From Bog-257 sp963834135 (GTDB lineage: Bacteria; Acidobacteriota; Terriglobia; Terriglobales; Acidobacteriaceae), in NCBI GenBank assembly GCA_963834135.1, contig CAWIAN010000005.1, positions 1 to 64,000 of the forward strand: a DNA stretch of 64,000 bases, given 5' to 3'. Shown in pieces: positions 1 through 8,982 of the stretch (position 1 is its first letter; each line of letters opens with the position of its first letter). A program made the position numbers and the translations under genes. The notes below the pieces were generated by a model, which had not been told where the DNA came from, did not search any database, and was given only the letters and a program-made list of their open reading frames with translations.

Positions 1-35
1 GAGCATTCTGCTGAATGCCCCCGGCTCCTGGGCTG

Positions 36-1290
36 CTATTGACGGTGGATATTATGAACGGCTTCATTTCCAGGTTGACTAGGTGATTCAGTCCGATCCT
101 CAGCGCCATCTTTCGTTGGAGGCAGCTTGCCAGACCCATGCCCGCCGAATCCCGAGGGCTTACAAACTGCCGACCTTTTCGCGGCAGCACTGCTAAGCTT
201 ATGTCGGCCATACGCCTTCGCAGCGGCAGCAGCTTTCACCGCATTTGCTTCTTTGGGGCCAGCTGTGAGCATATCCTGCAACCAGTCGTCTACATCTTCC
301 TTCACAGTTTTAGAGGCAGCATTAAGGATGTCTTCGTCGGTCACGTTCGAGACACCATCGATGCTCAATCCCATATCGTCTATGCTATAGCTAAGAGAAG
401 ACGCTTTCTTGCCAAGGTTGCACTTTGTATGCACCAGAGCCGAACCGATCCTTTGGGTCCAGGAGTTTACCGTCCTGGTCAGTTCGTATGAGATCGGTCA
501 CTGTGGGGGGCTGGTGATTGCGACCAGCCAGTCATCCCGGAACGAGCGGCAGCTGAAATGTCTATGGCTCCAATGCCGCGATAAAGAGTCTTATCCCCAA
601 GCTTCTTAGGGTCGTATTAGGAATAGGGCGCAATTGTACTTCTCGGCCAGTTTGCTGAGTGCGGACAGAATTGGTCGAGTCTCGTTAGCTCGATACATAT
701 CCACGTTCTGACCAAGGAAGCATTGGAAGGGGTCCACAACAATCAGCGCAGGTCGAGTTTCCTTCAACGCCTGCTCCAGGAGGGGAATCCTGTCTAACGT
801 GATGCTGCTGTACACGTCCTCCTCGCCTTCCTAGTGGGTGACTACGCCTTCAGGAGCGATAAGCGTTTGATGTCGGCCCCCAGCCTTCCGAAATCGAGGT
901 TTGATGGTATCCGCCGCGCCATCCTCGCCAATGAGCATAAGGACATTGCGTGCAGTCCAGTCCCAAGCGTGCTCTTGCCGGGAAAAGGGAGATGTCTACT
1001 GTTGTCAAATGTGCTGCGACCGCCAGAGAGAGGTAGGATTTACCGGAATCGGGGTCGCCTTCGAGAATCGTAATTTTCCCCACAGGAATAAACGGTTCCC
1101 ACAGCCATTGCGTCGCTTCTTCTCCACGTCGGTAGCACTGGATTCGGGGCGGACCTCCGTTTTCGGTTTTGTATCGGTTTGTTTTTTCAGTTTTCTTTTG
1201 CTTTTCATGATTAACCTCCGCACTCGCCTTCACGGTATTTCCTTGCCCCAGAGGCACCCAAGGGTCACCCGAGGCTCTCTGGTCGCTCAA
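36..1290 (-). pseudogene. RepA-like AAA ATPase (replicative helicase type), multiply frameshifted
   Basis: Coding signal for one protein is spread over several frames on the minus strand. The first segment (850-1290) starts with TTG overlapping the upstream stop and carries a Walker A motif GDPDSGKS. Near 970-1000 the frame changes; the next frame gives NVLMLIGEDGAADTIKPR, typical of the RepA/AAA_25 family. An in-frame TAG lies at 831-833. The segment 606-815 has the Walker B-like strand ALIVVDPFQ. The frame shifts again near 610, where the next frame gives LYRGIGAIDISAAARS, and again before 434, where HTKCNLGKKASSLSYSIDD resumes the family pattern. At least three frameshifts plus one stop make a functional product very unlikely. 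The family is known from plasmid and integrative-element replication modules. Confidence 0.75.
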
Positions 1291-1700
1291 AAGGGCGTTT
1301 TTGTGCCCCTAGATTGAGTCTGTTTGACGCTACGAGCGTGAGCCATCCTGTTTTTCGCCCTTTCCAACGCTTCGGGCGAGAGCTTGCGCTGACTCTTGAT
1401 GTTCGCAATCTTGATAGCAACCTTTGCCTGTTCACGGCGCGTTGGATCAAAGCTCAGGCTGCCTTCAGTCTCGCCGTCTTGTAACAACGTCATTCCCGAC
1501 GCTACACACGTACGTTTGGCGTTGTTCCACTTAGCCGCTGTCCCCTCGTCAGACAGATACATCACAGCAAGCAGGGATTCATCCCATTGGTAGTTATGGC
1601 CGGTTCGACCCTCGATGATTGTGCTGCCATCGTCTTGGTCAATCTTCCAATTTAGTCTTTGTTTGCAGCCGAAGTCAGTTACTAGTGGTTGGGCTTTCAT
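1287..1700 (-). CDS. Hypothetical protein of the integrative element
   Basis: A 137-residue intact frame starting with ATG that overlaps the stop of the upstream excisionase gene by four bases (ATGA, 1697-1700). Its own stop overlaps the TTG start of the RepA-like gene (1287-1290). The chained overlaps imply translational coupling of three genes. The sequence is hydrophilic with no membrane segment. The C-terminal third is basic and helical-looking (KSQRKLSPEALERAKNRMAHARS). I do not recognise the family. Its position between an excisionase and a replication ATPase suggests a replication or regulation accessory, but that is inference. Confidence 0.55.
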   Translation of the reverse strand: MKAQPLVTDFGCKQRLNWKIDQDDGSTIIEGRTGHNYQWDESLLAVMYLSDEGTAAKWNNAKRTCVASGMTLLQDGETEGSLSFDPTRREQAKVAIKIANIKSQRKLSPEALERAKNRMAHARSVKQTQSRGTKTPF

Positions 1701-1909
1701 AGAGCCCCCACGACTGATTCGGCCAAGCCTTGGGGGATGATCAAGTTTGAGTTAATAAGGGTTTCACAGTCGGACTGACGGAAGAAGATTCTCCTCCCTA
1801 GCTTGACGTAGGGTATACGCCTCTTAAGGACCCAGGCCCGAATAGTGCTCTCCTTGAGGCGAAGCAGTTTTGCCGTTTCTTTCACATCTAGTAATTCCAA
1901 TTCATTCAT
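1697..1909 (-). CDS. Excisionase-like helix-turn-helix protein
   Basis: A 70-residue protein made almost entirely of one MerR/HTH_17 DNA-binding domain: LLDVKETAKLLRLKESTIRAWV, followed by RRIPYVKLGRRIFFRQSDCE, the wing with the usual R-I-x-F-x-x-x-D pattern. Small proteins of this type act as recombination directionality factors (Xis) or repressors in integrative elements. It is the first gene of a minus-strand unit overlapping the next gene by ATGA, with a good purine-rich site (AGGAG) upstream of its ATG. It is intact while the integrase is not, so it may now act only as a DNA-binding regulator. Confidence 0.75.
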   Translation of the reverse strand: MNELELLDVKETAKLLRLKESTIRAWVLKRRIPYVKLGRRIFFRQSDCETLINSNLIIPQGLAESVVGAL

Positions 1910-1943
1910 ATTTCTCCTGTTTCGTTGGTAGTCGTCCCTCCCC

Positions 1944-1980
1944 TTGACTACAGAACCATCTTACTGTATATTTCGATATA
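1944..1980 (+). promoter_or_regulatory. Sigma-70 type promoter with overlapping palindrome
   Basis: TTGACT (1944-1949), a 17-base spacer and TATATT (1967-1972) form a near-consensus promoter reading into the plus-strand zinc-finger and integrase genes. The -10 hexamer is the left arm of a small palindrome, TATAT-TTCG-ATATA (1967-1980), a plausible operator for the divergently encoded HTH protein. Regulation by that protein is inference. Confidence 0.55.
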
Positions 1981-2017
1981 TGTCAAGATAACGATGTAAC
2001 ATCTTTAGGAGTGCGAA

Positions 2018-2747
2018 TTGGCAGAATTAGCGAGGTTACGTGACCGCGACAAACGGATTTGGGAACTGGTTGTGAGATACGTGAATGCGAAGGAAGGTCC
2101 CGATGCGAAGGATTTCCTTATGCTGTTTAGGGAGTGTGTCCGTTGGATTGATCCCACTATCGGCAAGTTTGCGGACTCAATCCCCGCTGCATTCTGCAAG
2201 GAGATCGCGGAAGCTCGATGAAGGCGGAAAAACGGAGTCAGTTCTGGCCAGTGATTATCAGAACGATGTTAGGCGGGTACTCCAGTGGATCACGGGTCCG
2301 GAGCACGCGGGTTCAGACATGGCGACTCACGCGTTGAGTTTTCTCCGAAAGGGCATTGATGGGATCAAGCGGGTATTCGACGTTAACGAAATCTTCGATC
2401 CGGATCGCCGAAGCGCTGCTTTCTATGTCGAAACGCCCATTGAATTTCCGTTCATAGTGTCTCCTGTGTGCGTGTTTATTTGGAGGCAGCTGGAACGATA
2501 CCGCGAAGGCGACGGGGAACTGAAAGAACTCGTGCCACTGGGCCGTTGCAAGAGATGTGGCAACTTCTTTCTAGCTGAACGGGTAAGAAGGAAGGCATTT
2601 TGCAGCGACAAGTGCCGATCAGGATTTCGTCAGGACCAAATGACGCCAGATCAAAAGGCAGAGCGTATGCGTAAATACCGGGCGGGCTTGAGGGAGATCC
2701 AAAGTAGGCGAACGCAGTCCGCAACAAAGAATAAGAAAGGAAAGTAA
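2018..2747 (+). pseudogene. Zinc-finger protein of the integrative element, frameshifted
   Basis: The 5' part (TTG at 2018 preceded by AGGAG, ending 2221) encodes a hydrophilic 67-residue stretch. The coding signal continues in another frame from about 2215 to 2747 and ends with a zinc-binding C-x2-C-x12-C-x3-C cluster (CKRCGNFF and CSDKC) followed by a basic tail. The second frame has no start of its own apart from an ATG buried in the first part, so one gene of roughly 240 residues with a single frameshift near 2213-2222 is the simplest reading. A programmed frameshift cannot be excluded, but no slippery heptamer is evident. The function is unknown; the finger resembles the C-terminal clusters of CGNR-like proteins. 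Confidence 0.55.
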
Positions 2748-3830
2748 ATGTCAATTTACAAACGTGGAGATGTCTATTGGTACAAGTTTATGTGGAAAGG
2801 CGAGCTTATCCGTGAATCTACAAAACAAGGCAATGACAAAGTGGCGCGACAGATGGAGGCGGCGCATCGAACCTCGCTAGCGAAAGGTGAGGTGGGCATC
2901 CGAGAAAAGAAGGTGATTCCCACTCTCAAGAATTTCTGTATTGACCGTGTTGAGCCATGGGCGAAGTCCACGTTTGAACACGCCTCCCCGAAAACGTGGC
3001 TCTGGTATCGATTCGGGATCGACTCGCTCAAGAAGTCCGTGACAGCTGGCAAACCAGAAGCTGGACGAGATCGGGCCTGAACTGGTCGCCGAATATGCCT
3101 CGGAGCGGCAGCGGGACGGATTACAGATTAGCTCAGTAAACAGCTGTTTGAGGGCCTTGCGTCGCGTTCTGAGGCTCGCAGTCGAGTGGGGCGTAATCGA
3201 GGCCTCACCCAAGGTCAAGTTCTTGAGCGGAGAGCATCGGCGCGAGCGCGTTATCACCCCCAAGGAAGAGGCCCAGTATCTCGCAAGTGCTTTGCCGCTC
3301 TTGCATGACGTTTCGGTTGTGCTCTTCGATACCGGGATGCGCCCAGAGGAATGCCACTGCCTGAGATGGGAAACATTAACTGGGATGGTGGACGCAACGG
3401 GGTGTTGCTCATTGCCAAAGGAAAGACAAAAGCAGCCAGACGCGTGCTGCCATTCAGCCCACGCGTTCGGCCGGTACTGGAAAATCGCTGGAAAGCCGCT
3501 GGAGAGCTAGGCGAGGGATGGGTTTGGCCCGCCGACACGAAAGACGGGCACATCAATCACGACAGCCTGAAACTGCAACACAAGAAGGCGTTGAAACTGG
3601 CGAAGGTCCGGCCTTTCGAGGTCTATTCAATCCGGCACACATTCCTCACCCGCTTGGGCGAAAGCGGTTGTGACGTGTGGACGCTGGCGCGTGTGGCGGG
3701 GCACTCCAATATCAGCATCTCGCAGCGGTACGTGCACCCGTCCGAGGATGCTGTGCTCAATGCGCTTTCGCGTTTGAGTGGGCACAATTTTGGGCACAGT
3801 GCGGAAAACGCTGAATTCTACGGATGCTAG
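2748..3830 (+). pseudogene. int: Tyrosine recombinase/phage-type integrase, two frameshifts
   Basis: Begins one base after the preceding stop with MSIYKRGDVYWYKFMW, the typical arm-binding N-terminus. The core is split. The frame changes near 3040-3060, after which LDEIGPELVAEYASERQRDG continues the SAM-like domain, and again near 3370, after which KGKTKAARRVLPF continues. Catalytic residues are recognisable across the pieces: Arg in TGMRPEE, Lys in KGKTKA, YSIRHT (Tyr at the usual His position, Arg kept), His in AGHSN and nucleophile Tyr in QRYVHP. Spliced length about 360 residues is normal for the family. With two frameshifts it should not make a working enzyme. It points toward tRNA-Lys, the probable attachment site. 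Confidence 0.85.
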
Positions 3831-3868
3831 AGAATTGCTGCTAAACGCCACCAATCAAGAGAGTTAGG

Positions 3869-3944
<76 letters not shown>

Positions 3945-4096
3945 GGTTTTGAGGAAACATTACAGAAGGGCAAAGTGATTATAACAAACACTGGTCGATT
4001 GCGATTGCCGTCTCTTCTCTAAGTGAAGAAATCTGGGAGCAGCGAGTCAAGAAATCTCGAAGCAGCGGCGGGTCCGCACAAGACATCTAGAGATCA

Positions 4097-5122
4097 CTAC
4101 TCGATCTGAATCAACTGGCCAGCGCCAACGGGACTCTGGGGATCGCGGATCGTTTGCGGCGCACGCCAGTGATCCATGTATGACACTTGGTGCACACACG
4201 ATACCGTGCAGTTCGGCGCGCAGCCTTTTTCGGTAAGGAACTCCCGCTTAATGTCAGCTACGGAGTACTTCTCCAGAGGTATGCCCGGATGACCACGCTG
4301 CTGCGAGCAGTAATGCACCAAGCCGTCTTCGCAAATATAGAGGTAGCGCGCTCCGGCGCGGCATCGCCAGTCGTTCGGTTTGCCGTCGGCGATATTGTTC
4401 TGAAACCAGTTGAAGCGCGAATAGTGCCGCTTCGTCATGCTCTTCATTTCTAAGAAGACTTTGCGTTCTGTCTCGCCCAGCGGCCTCAGCTGTCCATCGC
4501 CGTCGTGAATGATGCCGATCGTCGACGTAAAGCCGAGCTGGACAGCGCGGCGTCCGACCACGAGCGCATCATGCGGATTGTGTATGCCGCCGCCAACCAC
4601 TGAGTTAATGTTTACGTGAAACTCGGCGTGCTCGGCCAGCAATTGCAGCTTCTTGTCCAGCACCTTCAACGACTTCTTTGAAACGTCATCCGGCATGACG
4701 TTGTCGATACTGATCTGAAGATGATCGAGTCCGGCGCGATTGAGACGCTGGATCCGGTCTGCCGTCAATAAATATCCGTTGGTGATCATCCCAGAAATGA
4801 TCGGGTGCGTACGGATGTGGGCGATGATGTCATCGAGGTCGGGATGCAGCAGCGGCTCGCCACCACTCAAAGTCACGGCTGCCGTCTTCAGGCGTGCAAG
4901 ATGATCAATCCGGCCCTTCATCGCGTCGAGCGGGACCGGCTTAGAGAAATCGTCGTACTCGTTACAGTATTCGCAGGAAAGATTGCAGCGACGAATGGGG
5001 ATGATGTGCGCAAGAATGGGGTGGTCGGTCGAGGCTACCCCCTTGGCGATCATCTTCAACTCTCGAATCCGGCGCTTGGAAGCGATCATGCGCCGGTGCA
5101 GCGATGGCGAGGATTTCTGCAT
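4097..5122 (-). CDS. Radical SAM protein with cysteine-rich C-terminus
   Basis: A 341-residue protein with the radical SAM cluster motif C-x3-C-x2-C (CNLSCEYC, residues 46-53), the SAM-binding SGGEPLLHPDL segment (about 91-101) and the strand MITNGYLLT. The C-terminal third has further cysteines (WRCRAG, YICEDG, HYCSQQ, KGCAPNCTVSC), as in SPASM/twitch domains that hold auxiliary Fe-S clusters. The family performs radical chemistry on peptides, lipids or cofactors; the substrate cannot be read from the sequence. It stands alone between tRNA-Lys and ppiD, transcribed away from ppiD. ATG at 5122 is chosen as the first start; the upstream ribosome site is weak. Confidence 0.85.
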   Translation of the reverse strand: MQKSSPSLHRRMIASKRRIRELKMIAKGVASTDHPILAHIIPIRRCNLSCEYCNEYDDFSKPVPLDAMKGRIDHLARLKTAAVTLSGGEPLLHPDLDDIIAHIRTHPIISGMITNGYLLTADRIQRLNRAGLDHLQISIDNVMPDDVSKKSLKVLDKKLQLLAEHAEFHVNINSVVGGGIHNPHDALVVGRRAVQLGFTSTIGIIHDGDGQLRPLGETERKVFLEMKSMTKRHYSRFNWFQNNIADGKPNDWRCRAGARYLYICEDGLVHYCSQQRGHPGIPLEKYSVADIKREFLTEKGCAPNCTVSCVHQVSYMDHWRAPQTIRDPQSPVGAGQLIQIE

Positions 5123-5287
5123 ACTAAGTCAGTCCTATTACAACACACCATACAAAGGTCCTGTGAAGCCGGCAGGGCCGTGTGGGGATTTTTAAGAGCT
5201 GAGTGGCGCTCTTAGGCAGCCGGACAGTTTTCTATTTTCAGCCTGTGTTGAGTTCGTCCTGGGCTCCGCGAACCACCGGGTCTGGTT

Positions 5288-5293
5288 TATAAT
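5288..5293 (+). promoter_or_regulatory. Possible -10 element upstream of the ppiD-like gene
   Basis: A perfect TATAAT hexamer lies 37 bases before the ATG at 5330. No convincing -35 is seen at the right spacing, so this is only a weak promoter call. Confidence 0.3.
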
Positions 5294-5329
5294 CATTGAT
5301 TCAGCACACACTCCTGGAGTTTCCAAAGC

Positions 5330-7315
5330 ATGCTTCGATTTCTGCAAAAGCCCGGCCCTGTCAAGAAATACGTCTTGGGAGGCATTCTCGTTTTCGTCTC
5401 TCTGGCGATGAGCACGTACCTCATTCCCGGCGGCATTGGCGATTATTTCGGCGGCGGCTTGACCACCCAGGGCGTGATCGCCAAAGTTGGCGATCAGGAG
5501 ATCAGCGTCCCTCAGGTGGCCCAACAGGCGCGAGCTATTGGAAAGCAACGCTTTCAGGGCAATGTCCCGCCAACCCTCATGCCTTATCTGATGCAGCAGG
5601 CCGCGCAAAGTATGATCACGAACAAGGCCATTGTTTTTGAGGCTGACCGCATGGGCTTGGCGGTTACGGACGACGAGCTCCGGGACTACTTGCATCAGGG
5701 GCAGTTTGGACAGCTGCTTTTCCCGAACGGAAACTTCATTGGCGAGCAGGCCTATGAGCAATTCATTCAGAGCCAGTTCAATCTGGGCGTGCAAGAGTTC
5801 GAACAGGAAGTGAAGGCCGACATCGCTCAGGAAAAGCTACTGGCGGCCATCGGCGGCGCCATCACTGTCACCGACAAGGAAGTTACTTCAGAGTTAAAGA
5901 AACAGGACACCAAGGTCAAATTTGACTACGCTGTCTTGACGCTTGACGACATTAAGAAGCAGATCAACCCGACCGACGCTGAACTCAAGGCTTTCTTCGA
6001 CCAGAACAAGCAGCAATACGTAAATTCGATTCCTGAAAAGATTGAGGCGAAGTACATCCTGATCGATACCCGTCAGCTTGCCGACAACGTTTCGATCACT
6101 CCTGAAGAATTGCAGAAGTACTACGCCCAACATCAGGATGACTATCGGATCCCGGAAACAGTAACAGTCCGACACATTCTGATTAAGACACCGACAGCCG
6201 ACGCCAACGGCAAAGTCGACCAGAAAGCCGTAGACGCGGCGAAGGCCAAAGCCGAAGATGTCCAAAACCAATTGAAGAATGGCGGCAACTTCGCAGATCT
6301 CGCGAAGAAATACTCCGACGATCCCGGCAGTGCAAAGGATGGTGGTCTGCTACCGCCTCTGACACGCGGCCGCACGGTTCCAGAATTTGAGCAGGCAGCG
6401 TTTAACACTCCCGTAGGCCAAACGACTGGAATCATTCGCACCAGCTACGGCTTCCACATCATCCACGTCGAGGCGAAACAGCAGGCGCGGTTGAAGCCGC
6501 TTGACGAAGTCAAAGTGGAGATCGAGCCGACTCTGAAGCAACAAAAAGCTGCCGCTCAGGCTCAGGCTGTCGCCAGCACAATCCAAACGCTGGCCCGGAC
6601 CGAAGGGCTGGATAAGGCAGCCAAGGACAGAAATCTGAGCGTCACCTCCACTGGCTTAATATCGCAGACTGATCAGTTGCCTGGACTCGGCAGTGCGCCG
6701 GACTTCACAACCGCCCTATTCGGAGCCACCAAAGATGCTCCTCCGGCAACGGCTTCTACTCCCCAGGGCTACGCGGTGTATCAGGTGACTGCCATTCAGC
6801 CGCCGCAAACTCCGGCGTTCGACCAGATCAAGGCGAAGGTTGAGGAACAGTTCAAAGATCAGCGCGCTCAGGGAATGCTGGCTCAGAAGACCCAGGAGCT
6901 TTCTGACAGAGCCCATTCTGAGCACGACTTGGCCAAGGCGGCCAAAGATGTGGGCGCAACTGTGAAGACCAGCGATCTTGTCGACAAGAATTCGCAGGTG
7001 CCTGACATAGGGGCCATGAGCGGGAATGCTGCTGTCGTATTTGGGATGAAGCCCGGCGACATTAGCGGCGCCCTTCAAGGCGGGGCGAATGGGGCTAACG
7101 GTATCGTGCTGAAGGTAGTCGATGTACAGCAGCCCACTCCCGAACAAATGAAACAAGACTGGGACAAGGTCAAAGAAGCCCTCCTTCAACAGAAGCAGCA
7201 GGAGTACGAGCAGGTATACGTTGAGAACCTGCGCAATGCGTTAGAGAAGGAAGGTAAGATCAAAATCAACAAGAAGGAAATGGATCGCCTGGCCACACTT
7301 TCTGAGGGCTCCTAG
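5330..7315 (+). CDS. PpiD/SurA-type periplasmic peptidyl-prolyl isomerase
   Basis: 661 residues. An N-terminal membrane segment (VKKYVLGGILVFVSLAMSTY) anchors it in the inner membrane, followed by a SurA_N-like helical domain (about 40-200). A parvulin PPIC domain spans about 275-385, with the signature TVRHILIKTP, DPGSAKDGGLLPPLTRGRTVPEF and SYGFHIIHV. A long Gln/Lys/Ala-rich C-terminal region follows. This architecture is that of PpiD, a chaperone for newly exported envelope proteins. It is monocistronic, with a strong hairpin just after the stop. CTGGAG upstream of the ATG is a reasonable ribosome site. A second, shorter PPIase is at 36864-37886. Confidence 0.9.
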   Translation: MLRFLQKPGPVKKYVLGGILVFVSLAMSTYLIPGGIGDYFGGGLTTQGVIAKVGDQEISVPQVAQQARAIGKQRFQGNVPPTLMPYLMQQAAQSMITNKAIVFEADRMGLAVTDDELRDYLHQGQFGQLLFPNGNFIGEQAYEQFIQSQFNLGVQEFEQEVKADIAQEKLLAAIGGAITVTDKEVTSELKKQDTKVKFDYAVLTLDDIKKQINPTDAELKAFFDQNKQQYVNSIPEKIEAKYILIDTRQLADNVSITPEELQKYYAQHQDDYRIPETVTVRHILIKTPTADANGKVDQKAVDAAKAKAEDVQNQLKNGGNFADLAKKYSDDPGSAKDGGLLPPLTRGRTVPEFEQAAFNTPVGQTTGIIRTSYGFHIIHVEAKQQARLKPLDEVKVEIEPTLKQQKAAAQAQAVASTIQTLARTEGLDKAAKDRNLSVTSTGLISQTDQLPGLGSAPDFTTALFGATKDAPPATASTPQGYAVYQVTAIQPPQTPAFDQIKAKVEEQFKDQRAQGMLAQKTQELSDRAHSEHDLAKAAKDVGATVKTSDLVDKNSQVPDIGAMSGNAAVVFGMKPGDISGALQGGANGANGIVLKVVDVQQPTPEQMKQDWDKVKEALLQQKQQEYEQVYVENLRNALEKEGKIKINKKEMDRLATLSEGS

Positions 7316-7339
7316 CAGTGAATTACTAACTCGTTCCCC

Positions 7340-7363
7340 GGCCAGCAGACGGGCCTGCTGGCC
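7340..7363 (+). terminator. Hairpin after the ppiD-like gene
   Basis: GGCCAGCAG pairs with CTGCTGGCC around a six-base loop, 25 bases after the ppiD stop. The T-stretch after it is interrupted (ATCGTCCTTT), so it is a probable but imperfect intrinsic terminator. Confidence 0.6.
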
Positions 7364-7422
7364 ATCGTCCTTTCCGGCTTAGCTCCGAGCCGCTTGAGTT
7401 CCATGCCTGCACGCTATTACCT

Positions 7423-8982
7423 ATGATTTCCGAGCGCTCTTCCGGTATTCTGCTGCATCCCACCAGCTTGCCTTCACGTGGCGGCGTCGGAGATTTGGGG
7501 CCGGCCGCGTACACGTTTGTCGATTGGCTTACCGCCGCGAAGCAGACTTTGTGGCAGGTATTGCCCCTTCAACCGGTGGGCTGCGGCAACTCCCCATATT
7601 CCTGCACTTCTGCCTTTGCTGGAAATGTCCTGTTGGTTAGTCTGGAACGCCTCGCGAAGCTCGGATTGATCGAAATTGAAAGCATGGACACGGTTCCGAA
7701 CGGCGATTCGCCTGTCGATTTCGAGAGTGTGCGCAAACATAAGCTCCCTCTGCTCCACAAAGCCGCTGCCACTTTTCTGAAGTCGGCTAGCGGAGAGCCT
7801 CGCGCGCAGTACGACGACTTTTGTCGCGAAAATGACTGGTGGCTGGAAGACTACGTTCTGTTCAGTGTGTTACGTGAACGCTTCAAAGACCAAGCGTGGA
7901 ACACCTGGCCGGAGAGGATCGCACGTCGTGACCCAGATACCATTGCAGAGTTACGGCTAGAGCTAAAAAAGCAACTAGATGAGGAGCGATTTCTGCAGTT
8001 CGCGTTTTTTGAGCAATGGAATGCGTTGCGCTCCTATTGCGCCGAACGCGGTATCCGCATCATTGGTGACGTCTCAATCTTCGTGAGTTACGACAGCGCC
8101 GATGTCTGGACATACCCGGAGCTGTTCCGCCTCAAGAAAGACCTGTCGCCAGAAGTTGTGGCCGGCGTTCCTCCCGATGCTTTCAGCGAGACCGGACAGC
8201 GGTGGGGAAATCCGCTGTATGACTGGGATGCCCTGCGCGCTCGTGGGTACGACTGGTGGATTGGCCGCATGCGTTGGGCGATTGAGACCTGCGACATCGT
8301 TCGCATCGACCACTTCCGCGGCTTTGAAGCGTACTGGGAGATTCCAGCGGACGAGCCCACCGCCGTTCATGGGCATTGGGTGCAAGGTCCGAATGCGGGT
8401 TTGTTTCAGGCGTTGAAGAGCGGCTTAGGCAAGTTGCCCTTTATCGCCGAAGACCTGGGCTACATCACGCGCGCCGTACATGACCTTCGCAAGGCTCTGG
8501 ACATTCCAGGCATGAAGATCCTGCAATTTGGCTTCGGCAACAAAGGCGCGCATATTTACCTGCCGCATAAGTACGAACGCGATTGCGTGGTGTACACCGG
8601 CACTCACGACAACGATACGGTCGTCGGGTGGTGGAACACGAGCGCTACGGATCAAGAGAAAGCTCTCGCATCCTCGTATCTTGGGATTGAAGAAGATGGT
8701 CCGCACTGGGCGTTTATCCGCGCCGCGCTCACTTCAGTTGCAAACCTGGCGATCATTCCGGTGCAGGATGTGCTCGGCCTCGACAGCACCGCGCGTATGA
8801 ATACTCCGAGCGAGACCATCGGTAGCTGGAGTTGGCGCCTGGGTGCCGGCGCTCTGACTCCCGAGCTTTCGGCGAAGTTAGCCGAGCTGGTAGAGATTAC
8901 CGATCGCGATCTGTGTGCAAAAGAGCCTTCAATCCAAGCTGAAGAGCGCGACGGGAAATCTGGCGAAGATTTCGCGGCATAG
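7423..8982 (+). CDS. malQ: 4-alpha-glucanotransferase (amylomaltase, GH77)
   Basis: 519 residues with GH77 landmarks in order: GILLHPTSLPSRGGVGDLG at the N-terminus, QVLPLQPVGCGNSPYSCTSAFAGN, the nucleophile region IVRIDHFRGFEAYWEIPA, the acid region PFIAEDLGYIT, YTGTHDNDTVVGWW and MNTPSE near the end. It transfers maltooligosaccharide segments between glucans, in glycogen/maltodextrin metabolism. Length is normal for the bacterial form. It converges on treY with a 54-bp tail overlap, so both genes lie in one alpha-glucan locus though on opposite strands. The start ATG lacks a strong ribosome site. Confidence 0.95.
   Translation: MISERSSGILLHPTSLPSRGGVGDLGPAAYTFVDWLTAAKQTLWQVLPLQPVGCGNSPYSCTSAFAGNVLLVSLERLAKLGLIEIESMDTVPNGDSPVDFESVRKHKLPLLHKAAATFLKSASGEPRAQYDDFCRENDWWLEDYVLFSVLRERFKDQAWNTWPERIARRDPDTIAELRLELKKQLDEERFLQFAFFEQWNALRSYCAERGIRIIGDVSIFVSYDSADVWTYPELFRLKKDLSPEVVAGVPPDAFSETGQRWGNPLYDWDALRARGYDWWIGRMRWAIETCDIVRIDHFRGFEAYWEIPADEPTAVHGHWVQGPNAGLFQALKSGLGKLPFIAEDLGYITRAVHDLRKALDIPGMKILQFGFGNKGAHIYLPHKYERDCVVYTGTHDNDTVVGWWNTSATDQEKALASSYLGIEEDGPHWAFIRAALTSVANLAIIPVQDVLGLDSTARMNTPSETIGSWSWRLGAGALTPELSAKLAELVEITDRDLCAKEPSIQAEERDGKSGEDFAA

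Larger units (their letters stand above)
1..3868. mobile_element. Decaying integrative element at the tRNA-Lys 3' end
   Basis: Integrase, excisionase and replication-type ATPase genes are packed between the left window edge and the 3' end of tRNA-Lys. Two divergent transcription units flank a promoter/operator region near 1944-1980. Three of the five genes are broken by frameshifts, and one also by a stop codon, while the rest of the 64 kb is largely intact; this points to decay of the element rather than general sequence error. The integrase 3' end lies 38 bp from the tRNA CCA, the usual layout for tRNA-integrating elements. The left attachment site is not in the window, so full size and cargo are unknown. 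Confidence 0.75.

Noticed and set aside
2200..2225. Programmed frameshift in the zinc-finger gene
   Set aside because: No slippery heptamer or downstream structure is evident, and neighbouring genes of the element are also broken.
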